Shown: one piece after another, positions 1 to 12,379 of the stretch
Position numbering within the stretch: position 1 is the stretch's first letter
Layout of the letters: each line of letters begins with the position of its first letter
NCBI GenBank assembly: GCA_007844125.1
Contig: CM017561.1
Coordinates: 33,681,406 to 33,745,405, forward strand
Origin: Sinonovacula constricta
Lineage: Eukaryota; Mollusca; Bivalvia; Cardiida; Solecurtidae
Direction of reading: 5' to 3'
DNA: 64,000 bases
Position numbers and translations under genes: made by a program
The notes under the pieces: model-generated
Seen by the model: the letters and a program-made list of their open reading frames with translations, nothing else
What the model was told of the DNA's origin: nothing
Databases searched by the model: none

Positions 1-667
1 GACATACATACATATACAATATAGACAGTATACATTTACAGCATACAGCTCTATAAAAAGAGTCATATCAAAAACTCGTTATAGTATTCATATAAACACA
101 GTGGGAGAAGAGCAAAGAAAACACACAAAAGTAGGCAAGCAAAATCTAACAATTAACACACTTACTAACAGATAAGAATAAATGGCTCTGAGAACTAAAT
201 GTATGTCTTTTGAATTATTAACAGGTGATTCCTTTTATTTTATGTGTGTGTTTTTTCTATTACATGTAGCTGTATTACCTTTGTGTTATGTATATGAAGG
301 AGTTTTTACTATAGTTCTGGTGTGCAGTCTGTGTTTTGGTACATGTATGTATACTTCTTTTACACAATGTTGCTTTTATTTTAGCCTGAACTAGAAGGGA
401 ATAATAAGGTGAAAATTGGGAGAGAGTTTATAAAGTTGAAATTAAGATAAAAACAGGTCAAGGTTATTAAATTTGTGGTTTCTTAATATTTTAAAAGTGT
501 AGGATGGTAAAGGAAAGTACAGGTACAGCTGTACTTTATGGTATGGTGGTGTGGACCCAAAATGGGTTTATCAATAAGTAGTTTGCCACAGTTTAAAGAT
601 GCAAATCAAGTTTACAGAACAAATACACTGATATTAAGGAATTAAGAAATGCAGACTTGCCAAGTGT

Positions 668-1630
668 TTAGTTGACTTTGTGTATAATCTTTGTATAGGG
701 TTTCCAAATGTCTTCTAGGGTTGTGATATTTAATGATATTGTTGCAATATACCTATCTACTTTATGAAATGTGATTAATCTATTTTTGAATTGCTCAATG
801 GACGGTTTTATTTCTTTCATTTTATTGCTATATAGGAAGTACTTGGCCTGCAGCAGTATTATACTCAGGGCTTTATCTAAGGACATGCTACCAAATATTA
901 TATCTTCCAATTTAAACTCTGGTAAAGAAAGATTGCATTCAGTATTTATATAGAGGTGCAGTTGACTCCAAAATTGTTTGCTTGTCTCACAATTCCAGAA
1001 TAGATGAAGTAATGTCTCTGGATTCTGTTTACAAAATGTACATCTATCATTATTTTTAATTTTCATTTTTGACAAAAGATAGTTAGTGCCAAGTATTCTA
1101 TGGTTGATTCTGTATTGGAACCAGATGAGACTATGCTCCTTTGTAATCTTGAACACATGTTCATATATAGCACCATAGTTAATATTTTCATTAGTATGTC
1201 TTGTTAAATCATTTTTCCATTTTTCAAGAGATGTAGGTGTCACATTGTTCTTTACTAGTGTCTTATAGATGTTACTGCAGCCTTTATCGTTCTTTAAAAT
1301 GGTTGACAGAGGAAGTGGTAGTACTGGATATTGTTGTTTTTTTGTCACAAATTGGTTTATTCTAAGATATTGTTTGATTGATGATAATAAACCATTATAT
1401 TCCAAAAAATTTGTTTGAATATTATACACGTTTATTAATTCCTTATATGTATAGATTTCCCCATTGTCCTTGATAACATCTCCAAGAAACACAACCCCTG
1501 CTGCAAGCCATCTTTTAAAGCAAATACTTGTACCTCCGACCTGAATATCTGGGTAGTGCCACAAGTAGGTTAAACCAACATCTTCACTACTGGTAGGTAT
1601 TTTAATCTGGGCTAGTATTCTATAGATTTT
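668..1630 (-). pseudogene. LINE A copy 1: C-terminal zinc-finger region of ORF2
   Basis: A 298-codon frame from 1564 to 668; the same frame is open upstream to about 1630, where it takes over from the RT frame after a frameshift. Near residue 175 it has the arrangement C175-x2-C178-x8-H187-x4-C192, followed by FW, the zf-RVT knuckle seen after the RT domain of L1/Tx1-type LINEs and thought to bind nucleic acid. The first methionine is not a real start; this is the tail of one long ORF2. A 3' UTR of about 670 bp follows. Confidence 0.8.
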
Positions 1631-3747
1631 AAGAGCTTCCTTCCAAAAAACATTTTTTCCTTGTGTATTTGAGATTTAAGATAGTCTGGGCCAAATGTAA
1701 ACATACTTTTTATTGCAGGACATATGTTATATACTAGATGTGTGAATTTGCTATCTGTTTTCAAAATGTTTCTGAACCATGTAACTTTCAGACTGTCTAT
1801 AAAATGTCTAAGGTCAACCATTTTTAATCCACCATACTTATAATCCTGTGTTAAAGTTTCTCTTTTAACTTTATCATTTGAATTACCCCAAATAATTTTA
1901 TAGAACATATTTTGAATACAAGCTATTTTTTGTTCTGGTGGGCTTGGAATGCACAATATTAAATTATTAAGCTTTGCAAGTGCAAGTGACTTTATAATTG
2001 TAATTTTTCCCAAAGGTGACAAAAGTCTTTTTGACCATTTGTTCAACAGATTTTTTATTTCTTCAATTTTTTTGTCGTAGTTGATGCAAACAATGTCTGA
2101 CAGATTAATAGAGAATTGTATTCCAAGGAAAGTGAAATTTGAGTTATCCCATGACAAGTTATATTCCGGACAAATTGGTGTAGTATTATTTTTGCATGAT
2201 CCAATCCATATTACTTTGGTTTTATCCATATTGATATTCAAGCCGGAGATTTTTCCATATAGTTTTATTATCTGCATTGTTTGTGAAAGTGATTCCATTG
2301 AGCCATCCAGTGTGAGTGTAGTGTCAACAGCATATTGACATATTTTAAATTCCATGCCGTTTATATTGATCCCTTTAATTTTCTTATTTTCCCTTATCAT
2401 GATGGACAAAATTTCTGCACAGAGAATGAACAGGTAGGGTGAGAGTGAGTCCCCTTGACGACAACCCCTCTGTGGGTAGAACCAGTCAGACATATGACCA
2501 TTTACCAATACACATGACTCTATATTGGTGTAGAAGAGGGATATCCATGTTTGTATTGATTGCCCAAAATTAAACAATTCTAAAACTTTTCTCATAAATG
2601 TCCATGATAAAGTATCGAAGGCGGATGCAAAATCAATCAAAAGGAGCAGTCCAGGAATGTTATATTCTTCTGTATAAAATAAAATATCATATAGTAATCT
2701 TATATTTGTCGCCATAAGCCTGCCCGGAATAAAGCCTGTTTGATCTTCATGAATAATTTTCCCCAAGTTTTGTTTAATTCTTGAAGCAATGGCTGATGAT
2801 GCAATTTTATATGAGACATTCAATAATGAAATAGGTCTCCAATTCTTAAGGAGAGTTTTATCTTTATTACCTTTGGGTATACATGTAATAACACCTTGTT
2901 TCTGAGTTAATGAGAGTGCTCCAGTAGAGAAAGCATAGTTAATAGATCTGACTAGAAAATGTCCTAAATCCTTCCAAAAGAATTTTAAAAATTCTACTGT
3001 GAAGCCATCATTCCCAGGGCTTGTATTATTTGCCATTTTTTTTAAACTTGTTTGCATTTCACTTAATGTTAATTCTCCTTCCATACCTATTTTGTCTTTT
3101 TCTGAAAGTTTTGGTATATTAATGCCTTTAAGTATTTCTTCTGAATAAAGTGGTTGTTCATTTTCTTTACTGTATAAATTTTTATAATAATTCGTTGTTT
3201 CATTTAAAATGTCGTGTTGTGTATCTAAAAGTGTTCCATTGTTAGATATAATCGAAGTCATCAGTTTTGAAACATAGTTTCTATTTTCTAGGTTGAGAAA
3301 AAAATTTGTTGGTTTTTCTCCTTCAGAAATCCATTTTGCTTTAGATCTTACAAATGCCCCTTCCATTTTTTTCCTTCTTATTTCTAATAATTTTCTCTTC
3401 TGTTCTTCTAAAAACTCATAATTAATGTCTACTTGTTTCTCCAATTTTTCTATTTCTTTTAAAATTTGGTTCTCTTCATTTATTTGTTTTTTCTTTTTGT
3501 AAGAAGCGTAACTTATACATTTTCCTCTGATATTAAGTAACAATGTTTCGAAAAAAAGTTGGTCATCAATGGTAAATTTAATTGAAGCTGGGTTAATGGC
3601 ATTTATATCAACAGTATTTAGAATATCCGATGCATACTGAGCTTTAGTTTCATAAATAACTTGTTTGATTTCATTTATAAATTCTTGCTCTTTCAGTAAG
3701 GAGTTATTGAATTTCCAGTATGAAATACCTTTTTTTAAACTTTCCAA
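1612..3747 (-). pseudogene. LINE A copy 1: reverse transcriptase domain, catalytic motif altered
   Basis: A 711-codon open frame covering most of LINE ORF2. Visible RT blocks are TSPGNDGFT (242-250), NWRPISLLN (302-310), DQTGFIPGR (335-343), the first catalytic aspartate in IDFASAFD (371-378), RGCRQGDSLSP (427-437) and the YxDD box at 472. The box reads Y-A-V-D where Y-A-D-D is expected: the codon is GTT instead of GAT. That aspartate binds the catalytic metal, so the enzyme should be inactive. It overlaps the APE frame by 44 bp (frameshift at the T-run near 3730) and runs out of frame with the zinc-finger part near 1630. Confidence 0.9.
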
Positions 3748-4031
3748 ATTTTATAGAAATCAAAATTAAAGAGTGGTCTGTGCGGTAACCAGGTAATATT
3801 TTTGTTTCAGTTATATCTGTGTAAAGATTATCTGAGATAAGAAAATAGTCTAGCCTAGCTTTTTTCACAGGGTTCCTTTTAAACCATGTATATTCTCTTT
3901 TTTCTATATTGTTTTCCCTCCAGCAATCTACAAGACCATACTCTGTCATAATATGTAAGACCTTATCTCTTGAATTGGGGTTATTTATATGTAAATAGTT
4001 AAATGAGTCAATTTTAGGATTAAGAGTAAGG
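3704..4031 (-). pseudogene. LINE A copy 1: C-terminal part of APE endonuclease
   Basis: About 105 codons belong to the element; the first residues of the longer frame, up to 4069, come from flanking DNA. It carries the last two motifs of APE-type nicking endonucleases: RLDYFLIS and the terminal Asp-His pair in YRTDHSLI. The N-terminal Asn/Glu motifs and the GDFN block are missing because insertion truncated the 5' end. It ends in a frameshift at the T-run near 3730, after which RT continues in another frame. Confidence 0.8.
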
Positions 4032-4559
4032 TCCTTTTTCTTGATAATATGATAATGATGTTTAGTCATTTAAATCAAGAAAATCAACGAGCCTACAAAA
4101 GACACGTTCAATCGTACTTGCACATGCGCTCTCTGGACCTTTTCAGCAACGATTTCATATCAAATAAAAGCTAGCTATTACTTACCTGTTATTGATCAGT
4201 CATTATATAACATATCAAACATACGCTCATTACAACAAGACACGCAAATTAAATACAGGGTAAATTGTCAAGACATTTATGATGGATAGAGCGAGGACAT
4301 AAACGCATGTGAGTGCTAACTCATTTATCTGATACGTTCCACATGCATTGTATCAACATCTCTTCAACTTAATTATAACACCAATTTAATTATGATTAAA
4401 ATGCGAGCAAGCATTAGACTAAGATGCACACATGTAAGATTATGGTATCAATACAAATTTATAATATGACGTCTTGTATTCCTTACTTGCCAGAAATGTG
4501 TCATTTAAAGTGTTCACTCTTATTAAACTGTTTCCGAGGATTTATCTCCAGTGAATATT

Positions 4560-4960
4560 GTTGTCTTTAGTCAGATTTTATCTCCCGATGTAAGTGTTTA
4601 CTAGTAGCCGCCTCACGTTGTGGTGATATGATTATCTACACCGCTTATCTTAGAGAAAATCTAGAATTGCAGGGCTGAAGTGCTTCACATACAATGTTGT
4701 TGTATTTTTTTTTCACATGATCATTCCATGTTGTTTTGTGAATGTGTATAGTGTCTCGTTTCGTTGTTTTTGTCACTTTTTACAACCTTTGTCGACAAGT
4801 AGTCGAAACTTAAATATGTGTGGCCATTATTACTTCCATATACATATAAAGGGAAATAAGAAAACTAAGAACATTTACCGTCTGTTGTGCTTCAGGCATG
4901 TTGAACGGAGCCCCAATCTCGCACTTCCTAGGAGGTTGTTTCTAGGACAGGGTATATAAA
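4560..4960. repeat. Dispersed repeat: Penelope-type terminal fragments, inverted pair
   Basis: 4560-4700 (from TCCCGATGTAAGTG to about AGTGCTTCAC) aligns with the plus strand at 36925-37040, downstream of the RT pseudogene. 4895-4960 read on the minus strand (CTAGGAAGTGCGAG) aligns with the same end. Together they form two related arms in opposite orientation about 200 bp apart. Similarity was judged by eye. Equivalent copies lie at 16272-16672 and 23880-24290. Confidence 0.55.
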
Positions 4961-6384
4961 ATCATTAAAACTAAGAGCAGCATCAACAAAAATTGCATCC
5001 AGAAAAAATAGATGAGGAATGAAATCAATATTTCACAACGTAAATAGTCAATCAGCTATAAAGAAATCATCATGCATAAAGAATTTTATCATACATGTAT
5101 ATCATTTCGTCGTTCTATAGCCAGAACAATTTGGGTCTGTACATAAGACAGTTGATGACAATATACCACAATTATAATAGGAGATAGCAAAACTTTCATA
5201 AAACATTTTCAAATTCGAAAGACGCATCAAAGATAATTGCTAACCAGTTGAAAGAGCGGTTTAGTATGCCTAGATAAAAAACTATATTACTTCTTTGTAT
5301 ACATTCTATTTTTGTCACTACGTCACATAACTTGCTCAAATGTCGTTTCTGAATTTTTTGTGAAAGGATTTTTATAAGGTTCAATTAAACTATCCTTTTT
5401 TTACTCACATCTACTTTCTTGCACACAATTTTTTGTCACTACGTTATATCACTTGCTCTTGTTTAACTTCTGGTGTTATTTTTTAATGTTGATACTTTGG
5501 TAATTAATTTAAATTAAAGAATTCATCGTTCACTGCCTGTATTTATAGCCTATGTGAGTTAATTAGCCTTTAAAATCGGCCATTATTGTGGAAACGTTGA
5601 AAAGTACATTGTCTTATTACATGCATTTTCATTTTACAATTACGGAGATTATGTTTAGATATGCTGCCATAGTGATGTCGGATTAGGTCGCCCTAAACAA
5701 GATAGATTGCAGGTTGAGACATTTCAAGCAATATATTTCTGGAATAATTACAGTTGCTTTAATTTATATAACACCTATTTCAGCGTTACGCACAGCACGT
5801 TCTTTTTTAAATATCAGGCATACTAAGAGCATTCGCAAGTTTCAACTATATAATCTTTATTTCCTCCAATGATGAAGATTAACAAATATGTTCAAAATGA
5901 GCAATTTCAAAAAGAAATAATAAAAAGAGCGATAAACACATATACATAGAAGACATTATCATATCAAAAGTTTTATATAGATTGACAGATTGTACACAAA
6001 TATATAAATCATCACTTTGAAGTGTATTAATATTTTAAGTAACGAAATTACAAATAGTGATGAGTTTTATCGAGAAGAAATAATATCGTGAGGATAAAAG
6101 ACAAAAAGCTCTGTATCCATTCATTCGCAGATACACTCTTACAAACCGTTCAAACGCCCACACAGCCATTCTAAAAAAGGAACTGTTACAAGGAGAGAAA
6201 TAGTGACTCATATTTAATCGGAAATCAAGTTAACAAATGCAGAAGTGCACATGCGACAAAGAGAATATTAATGATGAGTATTAATTAGACATATTGAAAT
6301 ATATGTTGCTGTGAATAGAATTTTTCCTGGGTAGGAAAGTCTTACCGAAACAAAAAGCAAGAGTTCCAACGACCATATCGATAA

Positions 6385-6422
6385 ATAAATAAACAAATAA
6401 ATAAATCGATAAATAAATAAAT
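6385..6422. repeat. AAAT-rich simple repeat
   Basis: Runs of AAAT interrupted by CGAT and CAAA; copy at 18097-18134. The small minus-strand frames across it are products of low complexity. Confidence 0.85.
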
Positions 6423-7299
6423 GAGTTACATCCGAGAAAAGAATAATTGCTATATCCATTCATTCGTTGGTGCACTCTTTCAAAACATTCGAATATCCAC
6501 ATAGATGTGTAGACAAATGCCCTTCCACAAGAAAGAACTAATACAGTCTGTTATACAGACAGACAGATAGACAGACATAAAAACATACTAAAATATATGT
6601 TGTTATGAATAAAGTTATGTCTGTTTGAAAATCACGCCGAAACGAAAAAGCAAGAGTTTAAACGGTCGATCACAATCATAAAAAGACATTCACCTTTTTT
6701 GTACAACATACGAAGATTAACGATTGATAGTATGAATGTTAAATAAACACCATGTTAATTTAAAAACAACACATACATTAAGGCAGTTATTTACAATTTA
6801 TCTGGTTAATGATGTACTTATGTTTCTTGTACTCAAGCCAAACAGCGTGGCAAAAGTGAAAGGTAATAGAATAAAATTCCACAATTCTGTCTGTTGTCAT
6901 GCATACTAACGCTTTTACATTGTACGCCTAAAAGCGTATTGGCTACAGTTTCATTGTCCATGTTAAAAAAGATGTTAATTTAGCGTGATCTAAACACCTT
7001 TGTTAGTTTTGCCTTGAGCTTATACTTATGCGTTGCCATGTGACTACAGTCTAGGATAAGATGATCTGAAAGACAAAACTGAACATTTGTTACATGTTAC
7101 AGGTTTCATTGAAGCTAGATGTGTACGCTATTAGTTTAGCTACAGATGTACAATGTGTTGCTTGTCTTGGAAATGCTGCTGCATAGTACCATATGTTACA
7201 AAAGCTGTACTGTGTGTAAAGAGTGAAAGCGGTTAAACTCGTTTGAGGACACATCTTGTTTCCATACGGTTATGTAATAATGTCTGATATTGTGAGTTA

Positions 7300-8133
7300 T
7301 TATATTTTCCACTTAATCTTATCTGAAAAAAGTCCGTGGTTAGCATAGGAATCAAGATATGAAGCCAGGTTTAATTTTTGAACTAACGTATTTATGTCGT
7401 TGAAGAACCCGTGACATTGCGAGTGAATAGTAAACAACGCCAGTCTCGTCAAGAACAATCGCTTTAACAATAAGACACCCAGGTGATTAGTACTCTCGAC
7501 CTCGGAAATGGCTTCAGGTCCAAGCAACCATCAGCGATTAGCACGCGATGCGGATGCCCGTGATTCGTTGAACACCATGATGGCGCTTTTTAAGCAATTA
7601 AAACGGAAACGCCATTATAGGAATATGCGTAGCAAATGTCCATTAACGACTGGAGCACTTTCATTGACAGTGAGAGCAAGGCCATGTCGTCGGCGACCGT
7701 AGGGGATGCGTAACAAGAGTTACCTATGCTTAAACCATAACCGGAGTCAACTAGTTCCTGTATGAGAGCAATTATGTATCATAAATAGAGCATGGGCGAG
7801 CATATAGACCCCTGTCTTGAGCCGCACTTGACGAGGAACCAGTCCGATTCATGACCATTGTAAACCACTCGGCTGTAGGAATTAGTTTGCAGTTCAATAA
7901 CGGTAAGCCACAGGTGTCCGTTATTCCCGTGCGATATAGCGTTATTGCCCTGTAACTATTGGGGTCATATTTCCTTATGTTACCCCTTTGTAGAGGGTTA
8001 TTATATTACCTAGTTTTAATGCTTACGGAATATACGATTTGTGATATAATACGTTAAAGAAAACTAATAAGGATTTGTGTAGGTGCTCACCCCCATGAAT
8101 CACATGTTCGTATTAAACACCATTTCCACACAT
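7300..8133 (-). pseudogene. LINE B copy 1: reverse transcriptase remnant
   Basis: No long frame survives, but RT blocks can be read in pieces. Around 7790-7850 the minus strand encodes a stretch ending ESDWFLVKCGSRQGSI (the RQG block). Around 7650-7720 it encodes SPTVADDMALL, the catalytic box with both aspartates intact. At 7470-7520 it encodes a segment ending STNHLGVLL, typical of sequence after the RT palm. Frames change between these pieces, so the gene is broken. Confidence 0.65.
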
Positions 8134-8929
8134 TTAACCAGGCTTCAATTTCTTTATGCATGTTAGCACTTCCTCTAAGCTAATTTCCACACAGGCTGTG
8201 CACAATTGCTCGTGGCGTTTTAGGTCAGCGACTTCCGTCTTGACTTTATTGTAATGTGATTCATCATAGTGTGTATGCTCGGATTCACCTGTGTATATGT
8301 TTTTAAAATGGCTTCCCCAATATTGTGGAATGGATGTTGGGTCTCTAATCAATGTATCTTTAAAACTTAATTTCACCACCAGCTTTCGTGTTATACGACC
8401 GTTTCGATTGAAAAGTCTCCAAAATAAGCCAATGTATCCGCTGGCCGCTTTAGCAATTTCATTATTTGTATTTATTAAGAATTGTCCGACATCCTGGCGG
8501 TGGATGGCGCGAAATTTACGTTTCGCTGTTTTGTAGTCGCGGTAGCTAGAGTCATCAACACGCGAAAGGCCCTCGTTCAGCCATACATTGCGCGTCATTT
8601 TCATTTCATTGTTAGTGGATTTCAGAGAGTTATTCCAGTACCGCTTAAGAAAGGGTCTTAAGCGCAAAAATGGGGAAATTTTGGATAACGCTTTTTGAAT
8701 AGCGTCGATTATTGTCTTGTAAAAAAGAATCTATGGCTTCAGTATTCGAACATTCGCCATTAAGATGGTCATCTATCATATTAAGGTTGTGAGAGAGGCA
8801 CGATTTATATTTTTCGTATTGATCTTTTGTGATATATTCCCATTTTATGGGTGTTTTCGTGCATTGTTTTAAGAGTTGTTTTACTAGGACATGATACGGA
8901 GACGATAATGGGTCTGTGTGTGGAATCAT
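8134..8929 (-). pseudogene. LINE B copy 1: ORF2 region between endonuclease and RT
   Basis: Two overlapping frames (8929-8645 and 8667-8134) that would be one in an intact element; the shift lies near 8650-8720. The 177-codon part is basic and helical in character and includes KTAKRKFRAIHR and FKDTLIRDPTSIPQYWGSHF, the conserved segment preceding RT in CR1-like ORF2 proteins. It ends at a stop just before the first RT block. Confidence 0.65.
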
Positions 8930-9643
8930 TGATACTATCGTCGTCTAGAAAAGAACACGCTTCAAGTATGTCGGCGCACACACTTTGGATAAGAACATGG
9001 TCAATAAGAAATCGGCATTTACCATCGTAGGATACAAAGGAGTCTGATGACCCTGCGCATTGAGGTAACGTATCTGCAGCGAACATATTACTTTCAGATA
9101 TGAACTCACATAGAGCTATGCAACGTCTGTCGTTTGGTTTAACAAACGCTTTACCCTGCAAATGTGCGTTGAAGTCGCCCATAATAATAATTCTGCCTTT
9201 CGCTGAATTGTAAGTATAAACATCTTGCACGCGCTCAAGGAATTGTCTGTATTCGTGTACCCTATAGTTTGAGCATGGTGCATTTACTTGTAAATGATAG
9301 ATGAAATTTTCTCTAGACAAATGTATCTGTATGCCAGCAATACAATTACTGTCAATATCTAGAGTGGTTACACGTTCATTTATTCTATTATGCCATAGAA
9401 GCGCAACACCGCCTCTGCTTGATCTACGTTTACAGTTATGAAAGATTGATTTTGTTCACACACACTAAAACCAGCAAAGTCTTTATGAATGTTATCTACA
9501 AAGAAGACATTTTCATTACTTAACCAGTGCTCCAATATACCAACGATGTCTATTGATTTGTTGTTAAGTAAACAGCTTAGATAATATGAGCTTGGCATGA
9601 GCCCAGTTGCGTTCCACGTGCACAGAGTTAAGCCTGTCATCAT
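8805..9643 (-). pseudogene. LINE B copy 1: APE endonuclease
   Basis: Split into two frames (9643-9380 and 9320-8805) by a frameshift near 9437. The first has the N-terminal Asn motif (CTWNATGLM) and the Glu motif (ILEHWLSNE). The second has IIIMGDFNAH and DHVLI, and ends with THRPIIV, where Ser-Asp-His is usual: the aspartate is changed to Thr, the His kept. APE enzymes nick target DNA for target-primed reverse transcription. Besides the frameshift, the altered final motif suggests an inactive enzyme. Confidence 0.75.
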
Positions 9644-10384
9644 TGAAGGAATGTTATATGCCAGTTATGTCAGTACAGTAATATATAACTGGATCCTTAG
9701 CGTTCTTTCCATGAAGATTTATAATGTGTTCCATGTACGACATGAGGCCTGTTGCGGAAGCGTCTCTTTTTTGACCCATGGCCGACAAATTATGTCAGTA
9801 GGCCAAAAGCCATCGCAGATCATTTCATCGATCTTGTCCGGCTTAGCGTTAATACGTATAATGGCTGTCACTATGTGTTTTGGTCATATACGGAGAGAGC
9901 TGTTACCTTGACGCCTCTGTCTCTCGTGTATTGAGCGATTAAGCTTTCACTGATATACTTTTTAAAGCCGCCTACATAGTACCGTTTTGTATGTTTAATC
10001 GCATATTGGTTGAACTCATCATCTGTGTTCAGCTGTGAGTTATTCTTAGTCGACTCGCGTTGCCAAACAAAGTCTGTAATGCTGGTCCCTGAACTTGCCT
10101 TCGCTGTCGAGTGCCGATTTGATGTGATGACAGGTTTCGGATTCGAGTATTGGGGTCTAATAACAGTTGGGGACGAAGAACAATCTAACGCACTAGTAGG
10201 GTTAGTTGCAGTTGAAGTTGACTTTTAATACTGTACTGTCACTTGGCCTTGTGTTGGGCTTTGGCTGAGGTGAACCCGGCGCTTATCACTTTCACTCTTG
10301 GGGCTTGAATGGGCTCTTTGGTCGATCACGATACCGACGTTGTTGGATGGTTCACAACCCTGGGACCGACGATCGACTAACAGA

Positions 10385-11296
10385 TTAGCTCTTTGGGACG
10401 AGTCTTCTTGTTGGGTCTTGTTGGGTCTGAGCCCTTGTTTCGAGTTTGTTAATTTTTTCGATTTGTTTGTTTTCGCTTGTCATCTTTTGATAAAATTCAT
10501 TTATTTCCTTCTCTGTTTGTTTGGTCTCGGAAACAAGATCGTCGCGCACTAACTTCATTTTGCTTAACTCTTGCTGCTCCGTTGCAATGCTCATCTAAGG
10601 CTCGGTTTGCCGCTTGAGAGCAGTCGTCTACCTTTGTTCGGATGCCTTTAATTGCGACCTCCGTCTCTTGTCATAGATTTGCTATAGTTGTCTTAAGGTC
10701 GCTTATTTCCTTGCACAGAGTTTGCTCCATATCTTCTTTTTCCTGTCGCAATGGTATAATATCTGCTTTAAGTTGTGCTACTATCGAGTCATCATTTAGT
10801 ACGAACTTAGCCGTGTTCAGCATGCCTTTAATATCTTCAAATGGCGCGCCGTCCATTACCGTGACAAGCAAGTAAATGTCGTTAGCGAGTTTATTGCACA
10901 CCGATTCGCCTGATCGAGTGTTCTTACGTTTTTTTCATTTCACATGGTTGTTTTTATGAAAATCCATCGCACGTTTAAATGGCTTTGAAAGTAATTCCCT
11001 GAAGCTTTCCGGGTTACCTTCGTTAGAGCACTCATCGGTTAACAATTGAGAAATATAGTGGTCTTTGGTTAGCTGGTGAAACATAGATTGTAGGCATTGT
11101 AGCCGTTCAATGATTGATAAACTTTCATTGGAGAGGCCATCCGTATTAACTAGCATAACGGAATTGAACGATTCATTGGATCCGTGAAGACAGTGTATTA
11201 TCGTCTGGGACAGTTCTGCGCTGGATACATCACCTTCACCGTACCGTTTCTGCCGGGGGTGGGTTGCGTATCGAAGTAAACCTTGTCGTCATTCAT
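10385..11296 (-). pseudogene. LINE B copy 1: ORF1 (RNA-binding/coiled-coil type) remnant
   Basis: A probable start at 11296 (ATG AAT GAC GAC) is followed by broken frames at 11156-10935, 10901-10671 and 10594-10385. The last two are rich in Glu, Lys, Gln and Leu with heptad-like spacing (for example LRQEKEDMEQTLCKEISDL), as in coiled-coil ORF1 proteins that coat LINE RNA. I see no clear CCHC knuckle. Assignment rests on position upstream of the APE domain and on the coiled-coil character. Confidence 0.5.
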
Positions 11297-11644
11297 GATT
11301 ATTGAGATGTGCTCACTTTGTGTACACTTTTAGTTGAACACATTTCCAGACTTTTGTGTGATTTTATTTTCGAGTATACAAAATTTTCTCTAATTTTAAA
11401 GAAGATCAATCTGTTCCGTATAATAGTCGTCCATATAATTATCCATATGATCCATTTAAAGCAATATTACTCAAAATCCACAACACTCTGATGTTTACGA
11501 AATTTGACAAAAATTGAACACAATGGCGCCTTGGCGCCAACACCGTCAAAGATAACTGGAAACTTATTGTTGATTTGACGTGAAATACACAATAGTAATA
11601 TCCAAGGATGTTTAGTGTCACATGTTTCTTGAACGTTATCGTAT

Positions 11645-11655
11645 TCCTTTTTCTT
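11645..11655. repeat. Target-site duplication, 3' side of LINE A copy 2
   Basis: TCCTTTTTCTT directly precedes the T-rich (minus-strand A-rich) tail. The same 11 bp recur at 15744-15754 on the other side of the element, and once only at the empty site 23358-23368. Low complexity means the exact edges are uncertain by a few bases. Confidence 0.75.
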
Positions 11656-12379
11656 TTTCTTTTTTTTATTTTTTTTTTTTTTATTTATTTATTTATTTAT
11701 TCGTTGTTATGAGACATACATACATATACAATATAGACAGTATACATTTACAGCATACAGCTCTATAAAAAGAGTCATATCAAAAACTCGTTATAGTATT
11801 CATATAAACACAGTGGGAGAAGAGCAAAGAAAACACACAAAAGTAGGCAAGCAAAATCTAACAATTAACACACTTACTAACAGATAAGAATAAATGGCTC
11901 TGAGAACTAAATGTATGTCTTTTGAATTATTAACAGGTGATTCCTTTTATTTTATGTGTGTGTTTTTTCTATTACATGTAGCTGTATTACCTTTGTGTTA
12001 TGTATATGAAGGAGTTTTTACTATAGTTCTGGTGTGCAGTCTGTGTTTTGGTACATGTATGTATACTTCTTTTACACAATGTTGCTTTTATTTTAGCCTG
12101 AACTAGAAGGGAATAATAAGGTGAAAATTGGGAGAGAGTTTATAAAGTTGAAATTAAGATAAAAACAGGTCAAGGTTATTAAATTTGTGGTTTCTTAATA
12201 TTTTAAAAGTGTAGGATGGTAAAGGAAAGTACAGGTACAGCTGTACTTTATGGTATGGTGGTGTGGACCCAAAATGGGTTTATCAATAAGTAGTTTGCCA
12301 CAGTTTAAAGATGCAAATCAAGTTTACAGAACAAATACACTGATATTAAGGAATTAAGAAATGCAGACTTGCCAAGTGT

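Larger units (their letters stand above)
1..4031 (-). mobile_element. LINE A copy 1, L1/Tx1-like, 5'-truncated, 3' end cut by window
   Basis: Minus-strand non-LTR retrotransposon with the order APE endonuclease (C-terminal part only), reverse transcriptase, zinc-knuckle region, 3' UTR. RT motifs and a C-terminal CCHC-type zf-RVT finger place it in the L1/Tx1 group rather than CR1 or RTE. The 5' end lies at about 4031, next to an 11 bp sequence that also flanks the other end of copy 2, as expected for a target-site duplication. The coding region has at least two frameshifts and a changed RT catalytic motif, so it is dead. The 3' tail is outside the window. Confidence 0.85.
4043..6950. other. 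Non-coding part of unit 1
   Basis: AT-rich sequence with no convincing gene; all open frames are short and without recognisable motifs. It contains two fragments resembling the Penelope-type terminus (4560-4960), an AAAT-rich tract at 6385-6422 and a short CAGA-rich stretch near 6558-6580. The same content recurs at 15755-18662. Confidence 0.7.
6950..11640 (-). mobile_element. LINE B copy 1, CR1-like, decayed
   Basis: Minus-strand non-LTR retrotransposon with both an ORF1 region (about 10385-11296) and an ORF2 region (about 7300-9643) broken by several frameshifts and stops. ORF2 has an APE domain with WNATG, ILEHWL and GDFNAH, then an RT with a GSRQGSI-type block and an intact V-A-D-D box. 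This layout, without a C-terminal zf-RVT finger, suggests the CR1/Jockey group; the clade is not certain. Sequence resembling the LINE C-terminal region continues to about 6950. It is a different family from LINE A but has the same orientation, and LINE A lies immediately upstream of its 5' end. Confidence 0.7.
1..11712. repeat. Copy 1 of an 11,712 bp direct tandem duplication
   Basis: The sequence from the first base of the window recurs at 11713 at constant spacing. I saw only about six differences across the pair: T1965/G13677, C10909/T22621, one extra T in a T-run near 22635, one substitution near 10955/22668, and two near 11609-11620/23322-23333. Each copy is a ~7.6 kb unit (4043-11655) plus LINE A. 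The same frameshifts occur in both copies, so duplication followed decay of the elements. Recent duplication and an assembly duplicate are both possible. Confidence 0.95.

Noticed and set aside
182..394. Small hydrophobic protein (70 residues), repeated at 11894-12106
   Set aside because: It lies in the 3' UTR of LINE A on the opposite strand and has no sign of selection or expression.
4717..4959. 80-residue plus-strand protein, also at 16429-16671 and 24066-24284
   Set aside because: It spans the Penelope-type terminal fragments and changes its start between units; no motif.
7508..7702. 64-residue basic plus-strand protein
   Set aside because: Antisense to the LINE B RT catalytic region, which has recognisable motifs on the minus strand.
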